From positions 182,600-246,599 of the IMG/VR virus record IMGVR_UViG_3300042545_001134: 64,000 bases of DNA; one strand, 5' to 3'. Both the position numbers and the translations under genes were made by a program. The notes under the pieces are model-generated. The model was not told the origin of the DNA. It saw only the letters and a program-made list of their open reading frames with translations, and did not search any database. The stretch comes from a virus. Positions 19,264 to 29,684 of the stretch are shown here, one piece after another (the stretch's first letter is position 1; each line of letters starts with the position of its first letter).

Positions 19264-20180
19264 TATACAGTAATCGTATCAAAATTTAAGGTTTCATCAA
19301 TATCTGTTCTCTCTTCACGAACTTCGTATAATGTTTCATTAAACTCGTCCTTAACTTCGTAAAGATTGTATTGTCTATAGATGTTATTGTTATTATCGTA
19401 TATCGTGTAGATACCTTGAGAAATCGCCTTACTTTGATTACCGTATAATGCGTGTGCTAACGTAGTTGCGTCATGTTCAACCATTTCAATCTCAACAGTT
19501 GTTGGGTTGAAGTAGGTGTTAGATAAAATAATTTTTTGTGATGGAGTACCAATGAATGGAACCGTGTTTGGTTTATTCGAAGGTGCCGAAGATGGTGTTA
19601 CCGTTAAGAACATCAAGTTCGTAGCCTGTTCACTGTATTGATATCTAATAGACTTTTGTGAAGTACTAGTTAAGTTTGATACAATTGGTGTACAATAGAA
19701 AGACGACGTAACGATTCTATAAAAGTTAGACACCTTCTTATTGTCTGATGAGTTAATATACTCAACTCTATAACCAACCAACCCTTGTGGGGTAAATTTA
19801 TTTCTATCAGCCGATGGTACATTACTTAAATCGATAACCAATCCTCTAACGGATGGTAACGACGCTAAAATACCACAATCAGTAATTGTTGTGCGAATTT
19901 GTTTAGGTCTGATGTGTAAAGTATAGATACCTAAATCAGAAAAATCTGCAGCGGTTAATTTTAAATTGTACAAACCACCCAAAATTTCCACATCGGGAGC
20001 ACTCGTATCGTCTGTTGTATCCGTATTATGGAATACAGGTGTTAGTACATCATTAGTACTAAGTCTTTTTAAAGTCGCAGTTGCATCACTCGTTCTTCCC
20101 GATACATAGTGGAAGTAAATTTCCACATCTTCTGGAGAAACGTCCGCGGGTCTTATAATTCCGTAACTTCCTACTGCCAT
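19263..20180 (-). CDS. Baseplate-region structural protein, unassigned
   Basis: A 305-aa acidic, beta-rich protein (MAVGSYGIIRPADVSPEDVEI...) without recognised motifs. It sits between the 368-aa structural gene and the giant 2703-aa tail protein, within the run that in T4 order would hold gp8 to gp12, and its length is in the range of T4 gp8/gp9 (334/288 aa). That correspondence is from position only. The stop overlaps the ATG of the 2703-aa gene, suggesting coupled synthesis and possibly a complex between the two. A near-match octamer (TATTTATT) lies 11 bases before the start, followed by an A-rich leader. Confidence 0.6.
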   Translation of the reverse strand: MAVGSYGIIRPADVSPEDVEIYFHYVSGRTSDATATLKRLSTNDVLTPVFHNTDTTDDTSAPDVEILGGLYNLKLTAADFSDLGIYTLHIRPKQIRTTITDCGILASLPSVRGLVIDLSNVPSADRNKFTPQGLVGYRVEYINSSDNKKVSNFYRIVTSSFYCTPIVSNLTSTSQKSIRYQYSEQATNLMFLTVTPSSAPSNKPNTVPFIGTPSQKIILSNTYFNPTTVEIEMVEHDATTLAHALYGNQSKAISQGIYTIYDNNNNIYRQYNLYEVKDEFNETLYEVREERTDIDETLNFDTITV

Positions 20181-20205
20181 GTTTTTTTATTAATAAATAT
20201 AATTT

Positions 20206-21312
20206 TTATTGTTTTCTTATGTTAAAATATCCATTTCCGTAGATTTCTATTTCTCCGGTGTTATCAATTTCAGATAATCGTAAAGTTTTTTCTAAAACTC
20301 CTTGTTTTCCTCTTTCAACGAATATGTCAGAATAAATGGTTGGTTCATCAATAAAACCCAAGAAATGTTCGTTTCTAGTGAGTACTAAATTGAAAACTTC
20401 TTCTTTTGTGAACCCTGAGGTTGCACCCGTAATTGTTGTTACTCCGTCCGCAAAATCTTGATAATATAAATTATCGATAGTGTAGGCACTGTAAACAATT
20501 CCCGATGTTGTTCCTGTTGTTATTCCTAAGTATGTGTTTGAACCATAGAGTTTTTTCTCATCAATTCTACTTCTACCCATTGCAGCATAGTTAAAAATAG
20601 TATTACCTGTGTTATTAGTGTAATCTAAATCATTCAAATAATCAAGGGTTTGACCCGTAATTGTTGTGTATGGTATAGTAAAACCACTAAATGTACCCAT
20701 TGGGTCTGCAACTGTTATATTTGAAGGTACTGTTACTTTCTTTTGTGTTTTAAAGTTCATCCACGGGGTATCAATTGAGATTGCGATGGTTTTCACACCT
20801 GTGGTTGAGAAAGTCTTAGAAATCGAATTTAAAGTGGTTCCAGTGTGTGTTGTTAAGGTACCTGTTGTACCATCACCCCAATCCACCGTAAAATTAATTA
20901 CGTGAATTTCAGACACTTTAGTTGAATCTACGGTATTGTAAACCTGTACGGTATTTCCTGTTTGGGTATATGAAAAATTACAGATTTGTTCAACCTGTTC
21001 CATTTTACCATCAAAACCAACCATAACCCCCATTTCATCGACCGAACTTTCTAAAAATAATGGAACATCATAACTACCGACAGCAACGGATTCACTAATC
21101 GAAGTCCAAACCGAACCTGACCATTTATAATAACCAACGGAAACATCTCCCGATACGTTATAAACCACATATCCAATCGATGGGGGTAAAGTCGTATCTC
21201 CCGACCATGGAACCCAATTACCAAAATAATCATACCAAAACTGACCCGATAATGAGTGTAATCTCACATTAGGTATGTTTTTTCTTAATATTTTATATGT
21301 GTTCTTTTCCAT
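20206..21312 (-). CDS. Structural protein with PKD-like domain
   Basis: The 368-aa protein begins with a Trp/Tyr-rich region (FWYDYFGNWVPWSG...), repeated as a second Trp segment (YYKWSGSVWTS). At about residues 130-175 it contains VDWGDGTTGT...SKTFSTTGVKTIAISI, the WGDGT plus closing G-x-K/Y-T-I strand typical of the PKD/Ig-like fold. Such domains are common in phage fibre and baseplate proteins and mediate surface or carbohydrate contacts. Its stop overlaps the neighbouring start on the left of the wedge cluster. Role in the baseplate periphery is inferred from position. Confidence 0.6.
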   Translation of the reverse strand: MEKNTYKILRKNIPNVRLHSLSGQFWYDYFGNWVPWSGDTTLPPSIGYVVYNVSGDVSVGYYKWSGSVWTSISESVAVGSYDVPLFLESSVDEMGVMVGFDGKMEQVEQICNFSYTQTGNTVQVYNTVDSTKVSEIHVINFTVDWGDGTTGTLTTHTGTTLNSISKTFSTTGVKTIAISIDTPWMNFKTQKKVTVPSNITVADPMGTFSGFTIPYTTITGQTLDYLNDLDYTNNTGNTIFNYAAMGRSRIDEKKLYGSNTYLGITTGTTSGIVYSAYTIDNLYYQDFADGVTTITGATSGFTKEEVFNLVLTRNEHFLGFIDEPTIYSDIFVERGKQGVLEKTLRLSEIDNTGEIEIYGNGYFNIRKQ

Positions 21313-22172
21313 TATCTAATTTTTTCGTAAAAATCTATTGGGTCTCCTGTTTGACCTATTCTTGGTCCGATACTTCCATTAAATTCAAATATTTGATAAG
21401 AAAAATTAGTCCTATCAATAATCACTTTATAGTACATATCGTCTTCCTCCACAATCCCATTGGTGAATGGTACGTTTTTGTTTGTAAAATCAATCACTGA
21501 CCCATCTTTTGCATTATAAAATTTTGCGGTCATATAAAAAGTATTACCAGTAATGGTTGTCTCACTAAAAGGTGAATCATCGGTAAACCAAAAGAAATAC
21601 ATATTTTCTTTATTTCTATAATTCGAACCCGTAAATACAGGAAAGTATATATAATCATTAAGTGGAACCGTAGAACCCGATGTAGTTCCTGTATAGAAAA
21701 TTTTTTCACCCAATGGTAGTGCCAAATTTTTAGCAAAGACCATTCTTCGATTTGCGTTATTCGGAGCCTCGTCATTCGGTGTTTTATAAAATTCTAACCT
21801 AAAAAAACTTTCAGTGGATTGTTTTAACATTAACGCATTTTCCTGTAATGTGAAATCAACCAATTGATAATCTTGTTCCCTTGTAACTCCCGTCAATATC
21901 GGATTCAATGGGTTGGACATGTTATATGAATATCGATTAAAATAGAAATAGAACCATATGTCTGTTTGTTGAAACGTCGTACCACTTTTTGTTACACCAT
22001 AAGGTTGATGAATGTATCTTACAGTCTCATAATTTTCCGTTGGATTGATTATCTCATAAAGAATTTCTTTTTCAAATACTTCCGCATTCTCCGTCCATCC
22101 TAAATCAGTTTTAAATGTTTGTTCGGTGTTTAATATAATGTTTTGATTTGTGGTCTTTCTTAATATTTCCAT
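21312..22172 (-). CDS. Baseplate-region structural protein, unassigned
   Basis: A 286-aa protein with many aromatic residues and short beta segments. It begins MEILRKTTNQNIILN; the downstream 368-aa protein begins with a similar short K/R-N motif (ILRKNIPN). No catalytic or metal motifs are seen. It is packed with one base between stop and next start on one side and an overlapping start/stop on the other, so it belongs to the wedge/fibre operon. T4 gp9 (288 aa) occupies a similar slot and length, but similarity cannot be judged by eye. Confidence 0.55.
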   Translation of the reverse strand: MEILRKTTNQNIILNTEQTFKTDLGWTENAEVFEKEILYEIINPTENYETVRYIHQPYGVTKSGTTFQQTDIWFYFYFNRYSYNMSNPLNPILTGVTREQDYQLVDFTLQENALMLKQSTESFFRLEFYKTPNDEAPNNANRRMVFAKNLALPLGEKIFYTGTTSGSTVPLNDYIYFPVFTGSNYRNKENMYFFWFTDDSPFSETTITGNTFYMTAKFYNAKDGSVIDFTNKNVPFTNGIVEEDDMYYKVIIDRTNFSYQIFEFNGSIGPRIGQTGDPIDFYEKIR

Positions 22173-22173
22173 T

Positions 22174-23916
22174 TTAACAAATTATTTTAATCACCTTTTT
22201 AATCGCATCAGTTTTATTGGTGTATTGTTGTTCATTACGTAAATAGAAATTAATATCATTTTTTACATAGTGAATATTATTAATGAATGAATAATTTGTC
22301 CCAAATCCTTCGGGGTCAATAAATCCATGGTCATATACGTCATGCCATTTCCATAATAGTTCATCTTCAAAATATTTTGCATTCTGAGGTAAACCATAAA
22401 CTTGACTTGTGTTTGATGTCTCAATATATGGGGAGAGTTGTCTAAGTTTAACTCGATGATGTGGTTGGTAATATAAACCGACTTTATTGTTCACCGATGC
22501 TCCCGAATAATAATCCATATCGTCTTGTTGGTGGTCAAAAATGGCTGACGGTGATGTTAATTTATTAAACGCCTCACTGACAACTCTTTCTTTTAACTCT
22601 GAACGATTATATTCAATAAATGCACCCGTTAATACCGTGTCCACAGGTATTGTTGCTCCGGTAATAAATGTATACCCCGAATTTGTAAATGTTCCATGAG
22701 GTAATGTTGATTCAACGGATGTTGTACCACTAAAATGTTGGTCAATCCATGTGTCATGAAAATTAAATTTATAACCCACTTTGTGTGGATAATCAAAATA
22801 ACCGTTACCGTTTCTAAAAATTATAGAAACATAAACATCAGTTGGAAGGTATCCTAAATTATTTGTTAATCCCGTCAAAACAAATGGTTCTTTAAAGTCA
22901 TAAACCAATGTTTCCATTTTATTTCTGACAACCAATACATCATTTTCTTGAGCACTGTTTTCAAATACAAGTTTCTTTTCGGTTTCCCAAATAGATGACT
23001 CGAATCCCATTTTATCTAAAATGTATCCGTCACCCGATGTTAAGACTTTGTGTTTGTGGACGTAGTAAGTTGAAATGGTCTCAGATAATCTATTTCTATC
23101 AACGCATCTTTTACCGAACACAACCGTTGATAATGTTGTACCCGATGGCAACTCAGATTTTGAGATTTCCAAAACATAATTTTCAGAATTAAAATATGAA
23201 TCTCCAACAGAAATAACAGAAAAGGTTCTCCCCGTTTCAGGTACGGTATTGTTTAATGTTCCACCCGATATTACAATGTATTCACCCTTTTTAATTCCGT
23301 GTTCAACAGGACTTGTTAATTTATAGGTTGAACCATTATTTGTAACTCTAAATGGAATTCCATCTTCGGCTTTGAAACTATAAACAGTATTACCCGTTAA
23401 AGTATATTTCATTGGGTGTTTTGTATCACCCGAATAAACATATGATAAAGAAATATTCCAATTATGATATGGTGCAGTTATGGTTGAGATATCAATATGG
23501 TTTGTTAATCCCGTAACAACAATGTTTGGTGTAAACGCACTCAATATTGTTGTTGAGTATGGGTCATTTTTTTCCCTTATAACATCTTCTCTTAAAAATG
23601 CAAACTCATTGTACGGTAAAAATCCATCGAAGTTGGTACCCGTATCGTCCACAACATAAATAGATGTAGATAATGGGTCATATGTTGTCGAACCACTATA
23701 CATGTTTCTAAAAACCATTCTTAGTTTTCCATGTATCTTATAGTTTGGACTTTCGTTTCTTTCTTTGGCGAATAATACCGACATATCAAGAATAACAGTC
23801 CTATCTCCTTCTCTGAGCAAGTTTTTAGATTCATCTAAATTTATTTTTAGACTTAAATCTTCATCAATCGCTCCGAAGAATTTCTTTTTGGGTAATATGA
23901 TTCTTTTCTTATCCAT
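22174..23916 (-). CDS. Baseplate-region structural protein, unassigned
   Basis: A 580-aa Thr/Ser/Gly/Tyr-rich protein with a basic N-terminus (MDKKRIILPKKKFFG) and repeated LTGLTN-type strands (IVVTGLTNHI, FVLTGLTNNL), consistent with an all-beta structural protein. T4 gp10 (602 aa) has a comparable size and place in the gene order, but no motif supports a direct assignment. Its stop is one base from the next start and its own ATG overlaps the stop of the 1293-aa gene, so expression is coupled within the wedge operon. Confidence 0.55.
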   Translation of the reverse strand: MDKKRIILPKKKFFGAIDEDLSLKINLDESKNLLREGDRTVILDMSVLFAKERNESPNYKIHGKLRMVFRNMYSGSTTYDPLSTSIYVVDDTGTNFDGFLPYNEFAFLREDVIREKNDPYSTTILSAFTPNIVVTGLTNHIDISTITAPYHNWNISLSYVYSGDTKHPMKYTLTGNTVYSFKAEDGIPFRVTNNGSTYKLTSPVEHGIKKGEYIVISGGTLNNTVPETGRTFSVISVGDSYFNSENYVLEISKSELPSGTTLSTVVFGKRCVDRNRLSETISTYYVHKHKVLTSGDGYILDKMGFESSIWETEKKLVFENSAQENDVLVVRNKMETLVYDFKEPFVLTGLTNNLGYLPTDVYVSIIFRNGNGYFDYPHKVGYKFNFHDTWIDQHFSGTTSVESTLPHGTFTNSGYTFITGATIPVDTVLTGAFIEYNRSELKERVVSEAFNKLTSPSAIFDHQQDDMDYYSGASVNNKVGLYYQPHHRVKLRQLSPYIETSNTSQVYGLPQNAKYFEDELLWKWHDVYDHGFIDPEGFGTNYSFINNIHYVKNDINFYLRNEQQYTNKTDAIKKVIKIIC

Positions 23917-26900
23917 TATTCTGCCGATGGGAACGCACCTAATGGTCCGAACCTTTTAATAAATTTATCCACTCCAGTGTTACCCGGTCTTAAACCAAAA
24001 TAGAATTGGAATGGTGTTGATAGTATTTGTTTTTGACTCGAGTAATAATCTTGTGTTTTTCTTATTATGAAATCCATTGTATTATTCCACGATAATGTGT
24101 GCCAAGTTCCTGCGGTTCCGTATCTCGTATAAAGTGTTCCTGAAATTGGTGAGGCAATCGTTCCTGATGTTACATGTAAATAAGTAAATCCGGGATATTG
24201 GTCATCATAAATTCCCGGTATTGTCAATGGTGTGGTTGAAACCACATCAAATTCAACAAAATCAGTTGTATCCCCTGTTATTGTTAAACCACTAAAAGTG
24301 TATGTCATCGGTAACAAAAGATATTTGTCGGATGGGTCATTAGTTCCACCTGTTAACGTATAACCATAAGTCATACCTTGTAGTGGTTGAGATTCAATGT
24401 ATCTATACTCCCAAGATTGGTTGTCTTTGGTTGCATCATTATATGGTCCAAATCCCGTCCCTTTTTTATCCCATAAGAAGAATGGAATATTTTGTGATGA
24501 TTCTGTTAATCTACCCGGTTCATTTAAACATACTCGAACTCGTTGTCCGTCTAAATCAAGTTCCAAAGTGATTGGTGTTGGTCCCCAAACTGATGTTCCG
24601 TTTTTAAACACCGCAGGGTAAGTTTCAGGGTCTAGTTTTTGGTATGAATATCCAAGGTACTTTGGACTTTGTAAATTAAACTCCTCAATTCCCACCTCAT
24701 TGTTGATTGATATTAATTGTAAAATGTCACCATCTAGAACTTTCTTTCCGTAACCAGATTTATTGAATCCATCGTTATCGAAAAACTCATTTAAACTAAA
24801 TTCATCATTTGCTTCGGTATCTAATCTATAATTAATAACTAAACCAAGTAGTTCACCAAAACTTTGGAATGATGTTGGCCCTATTGACCTAACAACAGAA
24901 CAATTTGGGTCAAGTGTTGGGTCAGTACAAATTTCTTTTATGAATTCATCTCTTGGACCTAAATCAACCATGGTCGTAGGGTGACCCAATCGTATTTGTT
25001 CGTCTCCATCAATCGGCACCGGTAATCTTTGAACTGATGGGGTATATCTTTGCCCCGTAAAAACCCCAAGTCCCGATGATTTTGTTGAACGATAATAAAA
25101 TCTTTTAACCGCAGTTCCACTAACTGACTCACTAACTTTAAAGTAAACTAAATCTTCACAATAATTTGTACGTGCGACATTTAAATCTAATTCCTCTTCG
25201 TTGTCCCATCTAACTTTTGCTTTGAATAGGAAGAAATATAATGAACCACTTAACCAGTTATCAATGAAACTATAATTTACAATACCACCACAAAACATGG
25301 TACCCACTCTCTTTCTTCTTCTATATTCTTTTAATATATCAAAAATTCTTGTTGCAGTTTGGGTTCCGGGTGTGTAATAAAAAACACCATTACTAAATTC
25401 CGTTGCCCCACCTAACGTATTTGGTGTGTATGTGTCACCTTCATATCCCGTTGGTAAATAATAATTTCCTTGGTCCGATAATTTAGTTGCACTAACGTCC
25501 GAACCGGGAGGTAATGTACTATAGGTATATCCAACTCGACCGGAACCGGTACCCACATAGTACGTGTCCACAATGTTTTCGTTATATGGTACGTCGTATA
25601 AATCACACCCCCCTTCAATTGCGGTTGTTGATGATGAACTCGATACCGGTTCATTTTTATCTTTAATTAAACAACTAAATGGGATTCCCCCATTGGTATC
25701 ACTGAAGATACCCAAATTGTCGGTAAATGTTAATGAATATCCGGTTAGAATTAGGTTAAGTGGGTCGGTTGCATCATATTCATTGGTAATTGTAAAATAT
25801 TCAGAACCAGATGGATTCAATTCAATAACATTGACCGTACCTCCAGTTGTTGTATAAACTAAAACATAGTTTGTTTGGGTGCTTATAAAATTATTTGCAC
25901 TAATGTTTTGGTCTGTGTCCCATATGAGTGTTGACCCCGTACAAGTTGGTGGGGTGTATGGGTTTGTTGGATAATATATATCATTCGAAACTACCAATAC
26001 CCTATTTAATTCATCACTAGTACCCGTAATATCAACTTCACCTACACTGCAATAATCGACAACACCACCCCCTAATGAGGTACCAAATTCACTTTCACCG
26101 TTACATTCTTCGCATTCGGGGTAATTGATTAAATATAATTTTCTCTGTGTTGCATTTTGAAAACTATATGCCCCCCTTCTAATTCTTACTGATAACCTCC
26201 TAATCGGCCAAAAATTAACACCGTCCGCTAATCCGTGTAAAAAATATGCAACGACATTTGTTAAGAAAAACGTAAATAGATTTATTAAGTGTTCAAACAA
26301 TAAAAGAACATCCGCAATCAACAATTGAAATGTATAATTTTTAAAACCAAAATTAACAGGTGGAGTAACCGCACTTCCAGAACAATCCTCCTCTTCCGAT
26401 GGTACTAATTCTTTTAGACCTAAAAATCTGTCTCTAGTGAATGTACTACCTTTAAAATATGACCCTTGAAATGATGATACGGTATAAACTTTATTAAAGG
26501 TTACTCGATAAAAATAATCTTCAGGATAATAAAATCCATCAGTATTATTTAAAATATAATTATTAACCGCATGTGTTGGGTAATCATCATAGTTAGTTGA
26601 AAATGCGTATGATTTATCCGTGTTTAAATTACTATCGGAGTATTCTCTAATATTTGGTACCAAATAATCGGCATTTCTCCTAACTCTTTCCATTCCGTCA
26701 TCTGAAAGACTAAATCTAAAACGATAACATGCGGATGTTGGGATACCCTTATTTGGGTCATTGGTATATTCATTTTCACCAAACTCATTGGTAAATTGAT
26801 AATCCATATTCATCACAACTGGAAGAATGAATGAACCATCCTCATCAATATCTTCATTGATATCGACATTTTCCAATATTGGTCTGAATTTATTGTCTTT

Positions 26901-27797
26901 TTTACTACTGAATCGAATCGCCTCAATCTTACCTTTTCTTGATTCGAGGTCACATTTTCTACCCATTTTTTTTCTTGGGGTACAGTTCTTGTTCACCGAA
27001 CTCTTACCTGTATCGGCAAACGTACCTCCAAGGATATACGCCTTAGGTTCAATACGAACACCTTTATCTGATAAATCAAAGTCGGTTCTTGTGATTCCTA
27101 TTTCACATAAATCTTCATTTCCCCAAAACGGGTAAACTTCAATTGTTTGATTAAACGATACAATTTGAGGTAATGAATCAATATCTTGAGACCCTTTGTA
27201 AGTGTATTCATTTTTAAATGAATCAACACCCATACCTTGACGGATAAAATCATCAGGTCTTAATGAAAAACAACTGATATCGGATAAATCTACATCAACA
27301 TGGATTGTTTGTGTACCAAGTGGTACCCCCCAAATCATGAAGTCACCCGCATCGTTTGTCTTAGTAGTGTATTTGTAATATTTTTCGTAAACTTCAAGAA
27401 TCTCTTCTCGATTTAAAACATCTTTTTGGTCAGGAAATGTTCCCGTAGGGGCATGTCCTCCGTGTTGTTGTCTACTCGGTAAAAGATTGTATCTATAACC
27501 GTCTTCATTCTTGTCTGTAACGGTTGTGAATGGATATAGTGCAGATATTACAGGGTCGTTTGAATCTTCCTCTGTGATGGGTATGAATATTGAAATCCTT
27601 GCGTTCGGGACACCAAATCCATTATTTACAGAAATTCTACCCACAACAACACCATAGTCGGAGCACATTGAAGAATATGCATCAACTTGAGTAAATTTTA
27701 AGGATAAAATCTCTAAAAGGTCATAGTCTTGTTTTAACTCGACAGTAACCTTTTGGTCTCTACCTATATTCGTGGAAATTCTATGTTTCTGTATCAT
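23916..27797 (-). CDS. Large baseplate wedge protein in the gp7 position, with internal hydrophobic segment
   Basis: A 1293-aa protein directly downstream of the gp6-like gene, where T4 has gp7 (1032 aa). The N-terminus carries a carboxypeptidase-regulatory-like beta sandwich: GRISVNNGFGVPNARISIF near residues 48-66 and AGDFMIWGVPLGTQTIHVDV near 146-165. Residues about 487-525 form a long stretch of Leu/Phe/Ile/Val with few charges (ADVLLLFEHLINLFTFFLTN and beyond), followed by an Arg-rich segment (RRLSVRIRRG). The middle is Cys-containing and Thr/Gly-rich. An exact octamer with the extended form TCTATTTATAGTA lies 5 bases before the ATG. The gp7 equivalence rests on synteny, not on visible sequence identity. 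Confidence 0.6.
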   Translation of the reverse strand: MIQKHRISTNIGRDQKVTVELKQDYDLLEILSLKFTQVDAYSSMCSDYGVVVGRISVNNGFGVPNARISIFIPITEEDSNDPVISALYPFTTVTDKNEDGYRYNLLPSRQQHGGHAPTGTFPDQKDVLNREEILEVYEKYYKYTTKTNDAGDFMIWGVPLGTQTIHVDVDLSDISCFSLRPDDFIRQGMGVDSFKNEYTYKGSQDIDSLPQIVSFNQTIEVYPFWGNEDLCEIGITRTDFDLSDKGVRIEPKAYILGGTFADTGKSSVNKNCTPRKKMGRKCDLESRKGKIEAIRFSSKKDNKFRPILENVDINEDIDEDGSFILPVVMNMDYQFTNEFGENEYTNDPNKGIPTSACYRFRFSLSDDGMERVRRNADYLVPNIREYSDSNLNTDKSYAFSTNYDDYPTHAVNNYILNNTDGFYYPEDYFYRVTFNKVYTVSSFQGSYFKGSTFTRDRFLGLKELVPSEEEDCSGSAVTPPVNFGFKNYTFQLLIADVLLLFEHLINLFTFFLTNVVAYFLHGLADGVNFWPIRRLSVRIRRGAYSFQNATQRKLYLINYPECEECNGESEFGTSLGGGVVDYCSVGEVDITGTSDELNRVLVVSNDIYYPTNPYTPPTCTGSTLIWDTDQNISANNFISTQTNYVLVYTTTGGTVNVIELNPSGSEYFTITNEYDATDPLNLILTGYSLTFTDNLGIFSDTNGGIPFSCLIKDKNEPVSSSSSTTAIEGGCDLYDVPYNENIVDTYYVGTGSGRVGYTYSTLPPGSDVSATKLSDQGNYYLPTGYEGDTYTPNTLGGATEFSNGVFYYTPGTQTATRIFDILKEYRRRKRVGTMFCGGIVNYSFIDNWLSGSLYFFLFKAKVRWDNEEELDLNVARTNYCEDLVYFKVSESVSGTAVKRFYYRSTKSSGLGVFTGQRYTPSVQRLPVPIDGDEQIRLGHPTTMVDLGPRDEFIKEICTDPTLDPNCSVVRSIGPTSFQSFGELLGLVINYRLDTEANDEFSLNEFFDNDGFNKSGYGKKVLDGDILQLISINNEVGIEEFNLQSPKYLGYSYQKLDPETYPAVFKNGTSVWGPTPITLELDLDGQRVRVCLNEPGRLTESSQNIPFFLWDKKGTGFGPYNDATKDNQSWEYRYIESQPLQGMTYGYTLTGGTNDPSDKYLLLPMTYTFSGLTITGDTTDFVEFDVVSTTPLTIPGIYDDQYPGFTYLHVTSGTIASPISGTLYTRYGTAGTWHTLSWNNTMDFIIRKTQDYYSSQKQILSTPFQFYFGLRPGNTGVDKFIKRFGPLGAFPSAE

Positions 27798-27802
27798 TCT
27801 AC

Positions 27803-27810
27803 TATAAATA
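27803..27810 (-). promoter_or_regulatory. TATTTATA octamer upstream of the 1293-aa wedge gene
   Basis: Exact octamer on the coding strand, 5 bases before the ATG, in the context AAATTTCTATTTATAGTA. The flanks match those upstream of the 1602-aa tail gene. Confidence 0.5.
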
Positions 27811-27850
27811 GAAATTTATCTATTTTCCAGAAAAATAAGGAAAAATAAAA

Positions 27851-29683
27851 TTAGAAGGTAGTCGAACCTAAAGTTTTAACCCTGATTTTAATATCTTTAT
27901 TAGGGAATCTAATTTGGAAAATCTGGTTTGACTTCATATATACAGTCATATCAGACTGTTGTATTTCTTTTGTTGATGTGTCAACATATGATTGTGCAAC
28001 CTCCGCAGATGAATATTCACCACCTGTTAAGTTGTAGGCGCGTACATCAACTACGTTAATCACTCCCGTTACTTGTCCTATTAATCTATTTAAATCACCA
28101 ACAAATAGTGGGTCACCCATTTTTCGTTTCTCGATGGCAAAATAATCAACAATATCTTCAATTGTTGTCTTAATAATTTCTGTTTGATTACCGTTTTTAT
28201 CTATTACCAAATCAATCTCAAGTCCCATGTCAATTACCTGTCCACTTTCAATATCAACAAAGTCATTAATCATTCTGTATTCAGATAGATAATTTAAGAT
28301 GTTATCTTTTAAAGTCGTTGAAATGGTGTTTGAAAGATTACCATTTTCATCATATGACAATAACTTGATTTTAACCTTGTTGTCTTCTTCCATGACGTTT
28401 ACCTTCGCAGGTGCTCCGTAAGTCGAAGGCATGGTCTCTATTAACGATTTATAGTCATTTAAGGTAACCGCTCTGTTCTGTGCCGCAAAATTGTACGCAA
28501 TCATATTTCTAACTTCTTCAATTCCCGGTAAATCAGAACCACCGATTGCTGGTGTTATATTCGTTACAATAAGTGATTGGGTTACTTGTGTATTGGTTGC
28601 TCCGTTTGGACCTGTTATAACAAAATCAACATCATCAATACTTGTAATAACATTAACTCCAAGGTTTGTGTCTTTACCTCCACCAATTCTATATTTGATG
28701 AATAATGTGGTACCAATTTTTGGTAACGCACCTAAAGACATGTTATTAAGATAGGTTCCCAAGTTAACTTTAAGATTACCATCGATGTAATTGTCTAAGT
28801 TATCCATTGGGTCGACATTACCCGAACCAAAAGTTACCGAGAAATACCCCTCAGGAGTGTATTCAGTAATGAATTTATTGGCAACACTAATATAATTTCC
28901 AGCCTTAAAGTTATCTCTATCTGATGCCGTGGTCGGGTCTTCTACGAAAACCTTATCTTGTACTAATGATTTAACTTCGTACCACTTATTAGTTGCCTCT
29001 AAGAATTCTGAGTTAGTTGGATTACCAGCAAATGAGGTACCATCTTTATGAATTATTGATGTTATACCCAAAACGTTTTGTTCAGGTAGGTAAAGTTTAA
29101 AGAAAGGTTTTTGGTCAAGTTCCGTGATTACTTTTCTGAAAATTCTTGTTACACCGTTAACTACCGCTTCTCTTTTTAAGATTGTATATGAAATCAATCT
29201 ATTATTACCATCAAAATTTGGTATTTTTAACCTATTTGGTTCACCTTTACTATTGAAAGGGTTGGAAAAATCAATATCTTCAATTGTTTCGAATACTTGT
29301 CCACCGCCCGATATTTGGGCTCCACCTTTGATTGTACCTAAATAACGTTCATCCTCTTTGTCACCCCTAATGGGTACATTGATTGAGAAATCACACAATG
29401 CAACCGATGGTCTATTACCCGGTAGTCTAACACCATATGTTTTCGCAATATGATAAAGAGATTGTCTTTGTTGTGCAAAGTCCAACATAGTTTCTTGCCA
29501 CACTCTATCGATGTGGAAGTGAAGGTTATCTGTAACCGCAGCATTTAAGTCCAATAGAACTGAATATATTGATGCGTCGTTGGTATTCTTTACTAAGTCT
29601 GGATAGTATTCTTTCGTTAAGTTAACTAACTCCTGTCTTAATCCCGCAAAGTCTCTTGTTGCGTATGATATCTTTTTAGCCAT
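27851..29683 (-). CDS. gp6: Baseplate wedge subunit, gp6-like (baseplate J family)
   Basis: The 610-aa protein shows the N-terminal pattern of T4 gp6: YATRDFAGLRQELVNLTKEY, then DASIYSVLLDLNAAVTDNLH and an R-x-x-E helix, and later the baseplate-J-type core with GSGGGD-like and NFAAQNRAVTLNDYKSLIET segments. The latter is the R-A-V-T-x-x-D-Y motif typical of baseplate J/gp6 proteins. gp6 dimers form the inner ring of the baseplate wedge and undergo the main rearrangement on contraction. Length is close to T4 gp6 (660 aa), and it follows the gp25-like gene as in T4. Confidence 0.88.
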   Translation of the reverse strand: MAKKISYATRDFAGLRQELVNLTKEYYPDLVKNTNDASIYSVLLDLNAAVTDNLHFHIDRVWQETMLDFAQQRQSLYHIAKTYGVRLPGNRPSVALCDFSINVPIRGDKEDERYLGTIKGGAQISGGGQVFETIEDIDFSNPFNSKGEPNRLKIPNFDGNNRLISYTILKREAVVNGVTRIFRKVITELDQKPFFKLYLPEQNVLGITSIIHKDGTSFAGNPTNSEFLEATNKWYEVKSLVQDKVFVEDPTTASDRDNFKAGNYISVANKFITEYTPEGYFSVTFGSGNVDPMDNLDNYIDGNLKVNLGTYLNNMSLGALPKIGTTLFIKYRIGGGKDTNLGVNVITSIDDVDFVITGPNGATNTQVTQSLIVTNITPAIGGSDLPGIEEVRNMIAYNFAAQNRAVTLNDYKSLIETMPSTYGAPAKVNVMEEDNKVKIKLLSYDENGNLSNTISTTLKDNILNYLSEYRMINDFVDIESGQVIDMGLEIDLVIDKNGNQTEIIKTTIEDIVDYFAIEKRKMGDPLFVGDLNRLIGQVTGVINVVDVRAYNLTGGEYSSAEVAQSYVDTSTKEIQQSDMTVYMKSNQIFQIRFPNKDIKIRVKTLGSTTF

Positions 29684-29684
29684 A

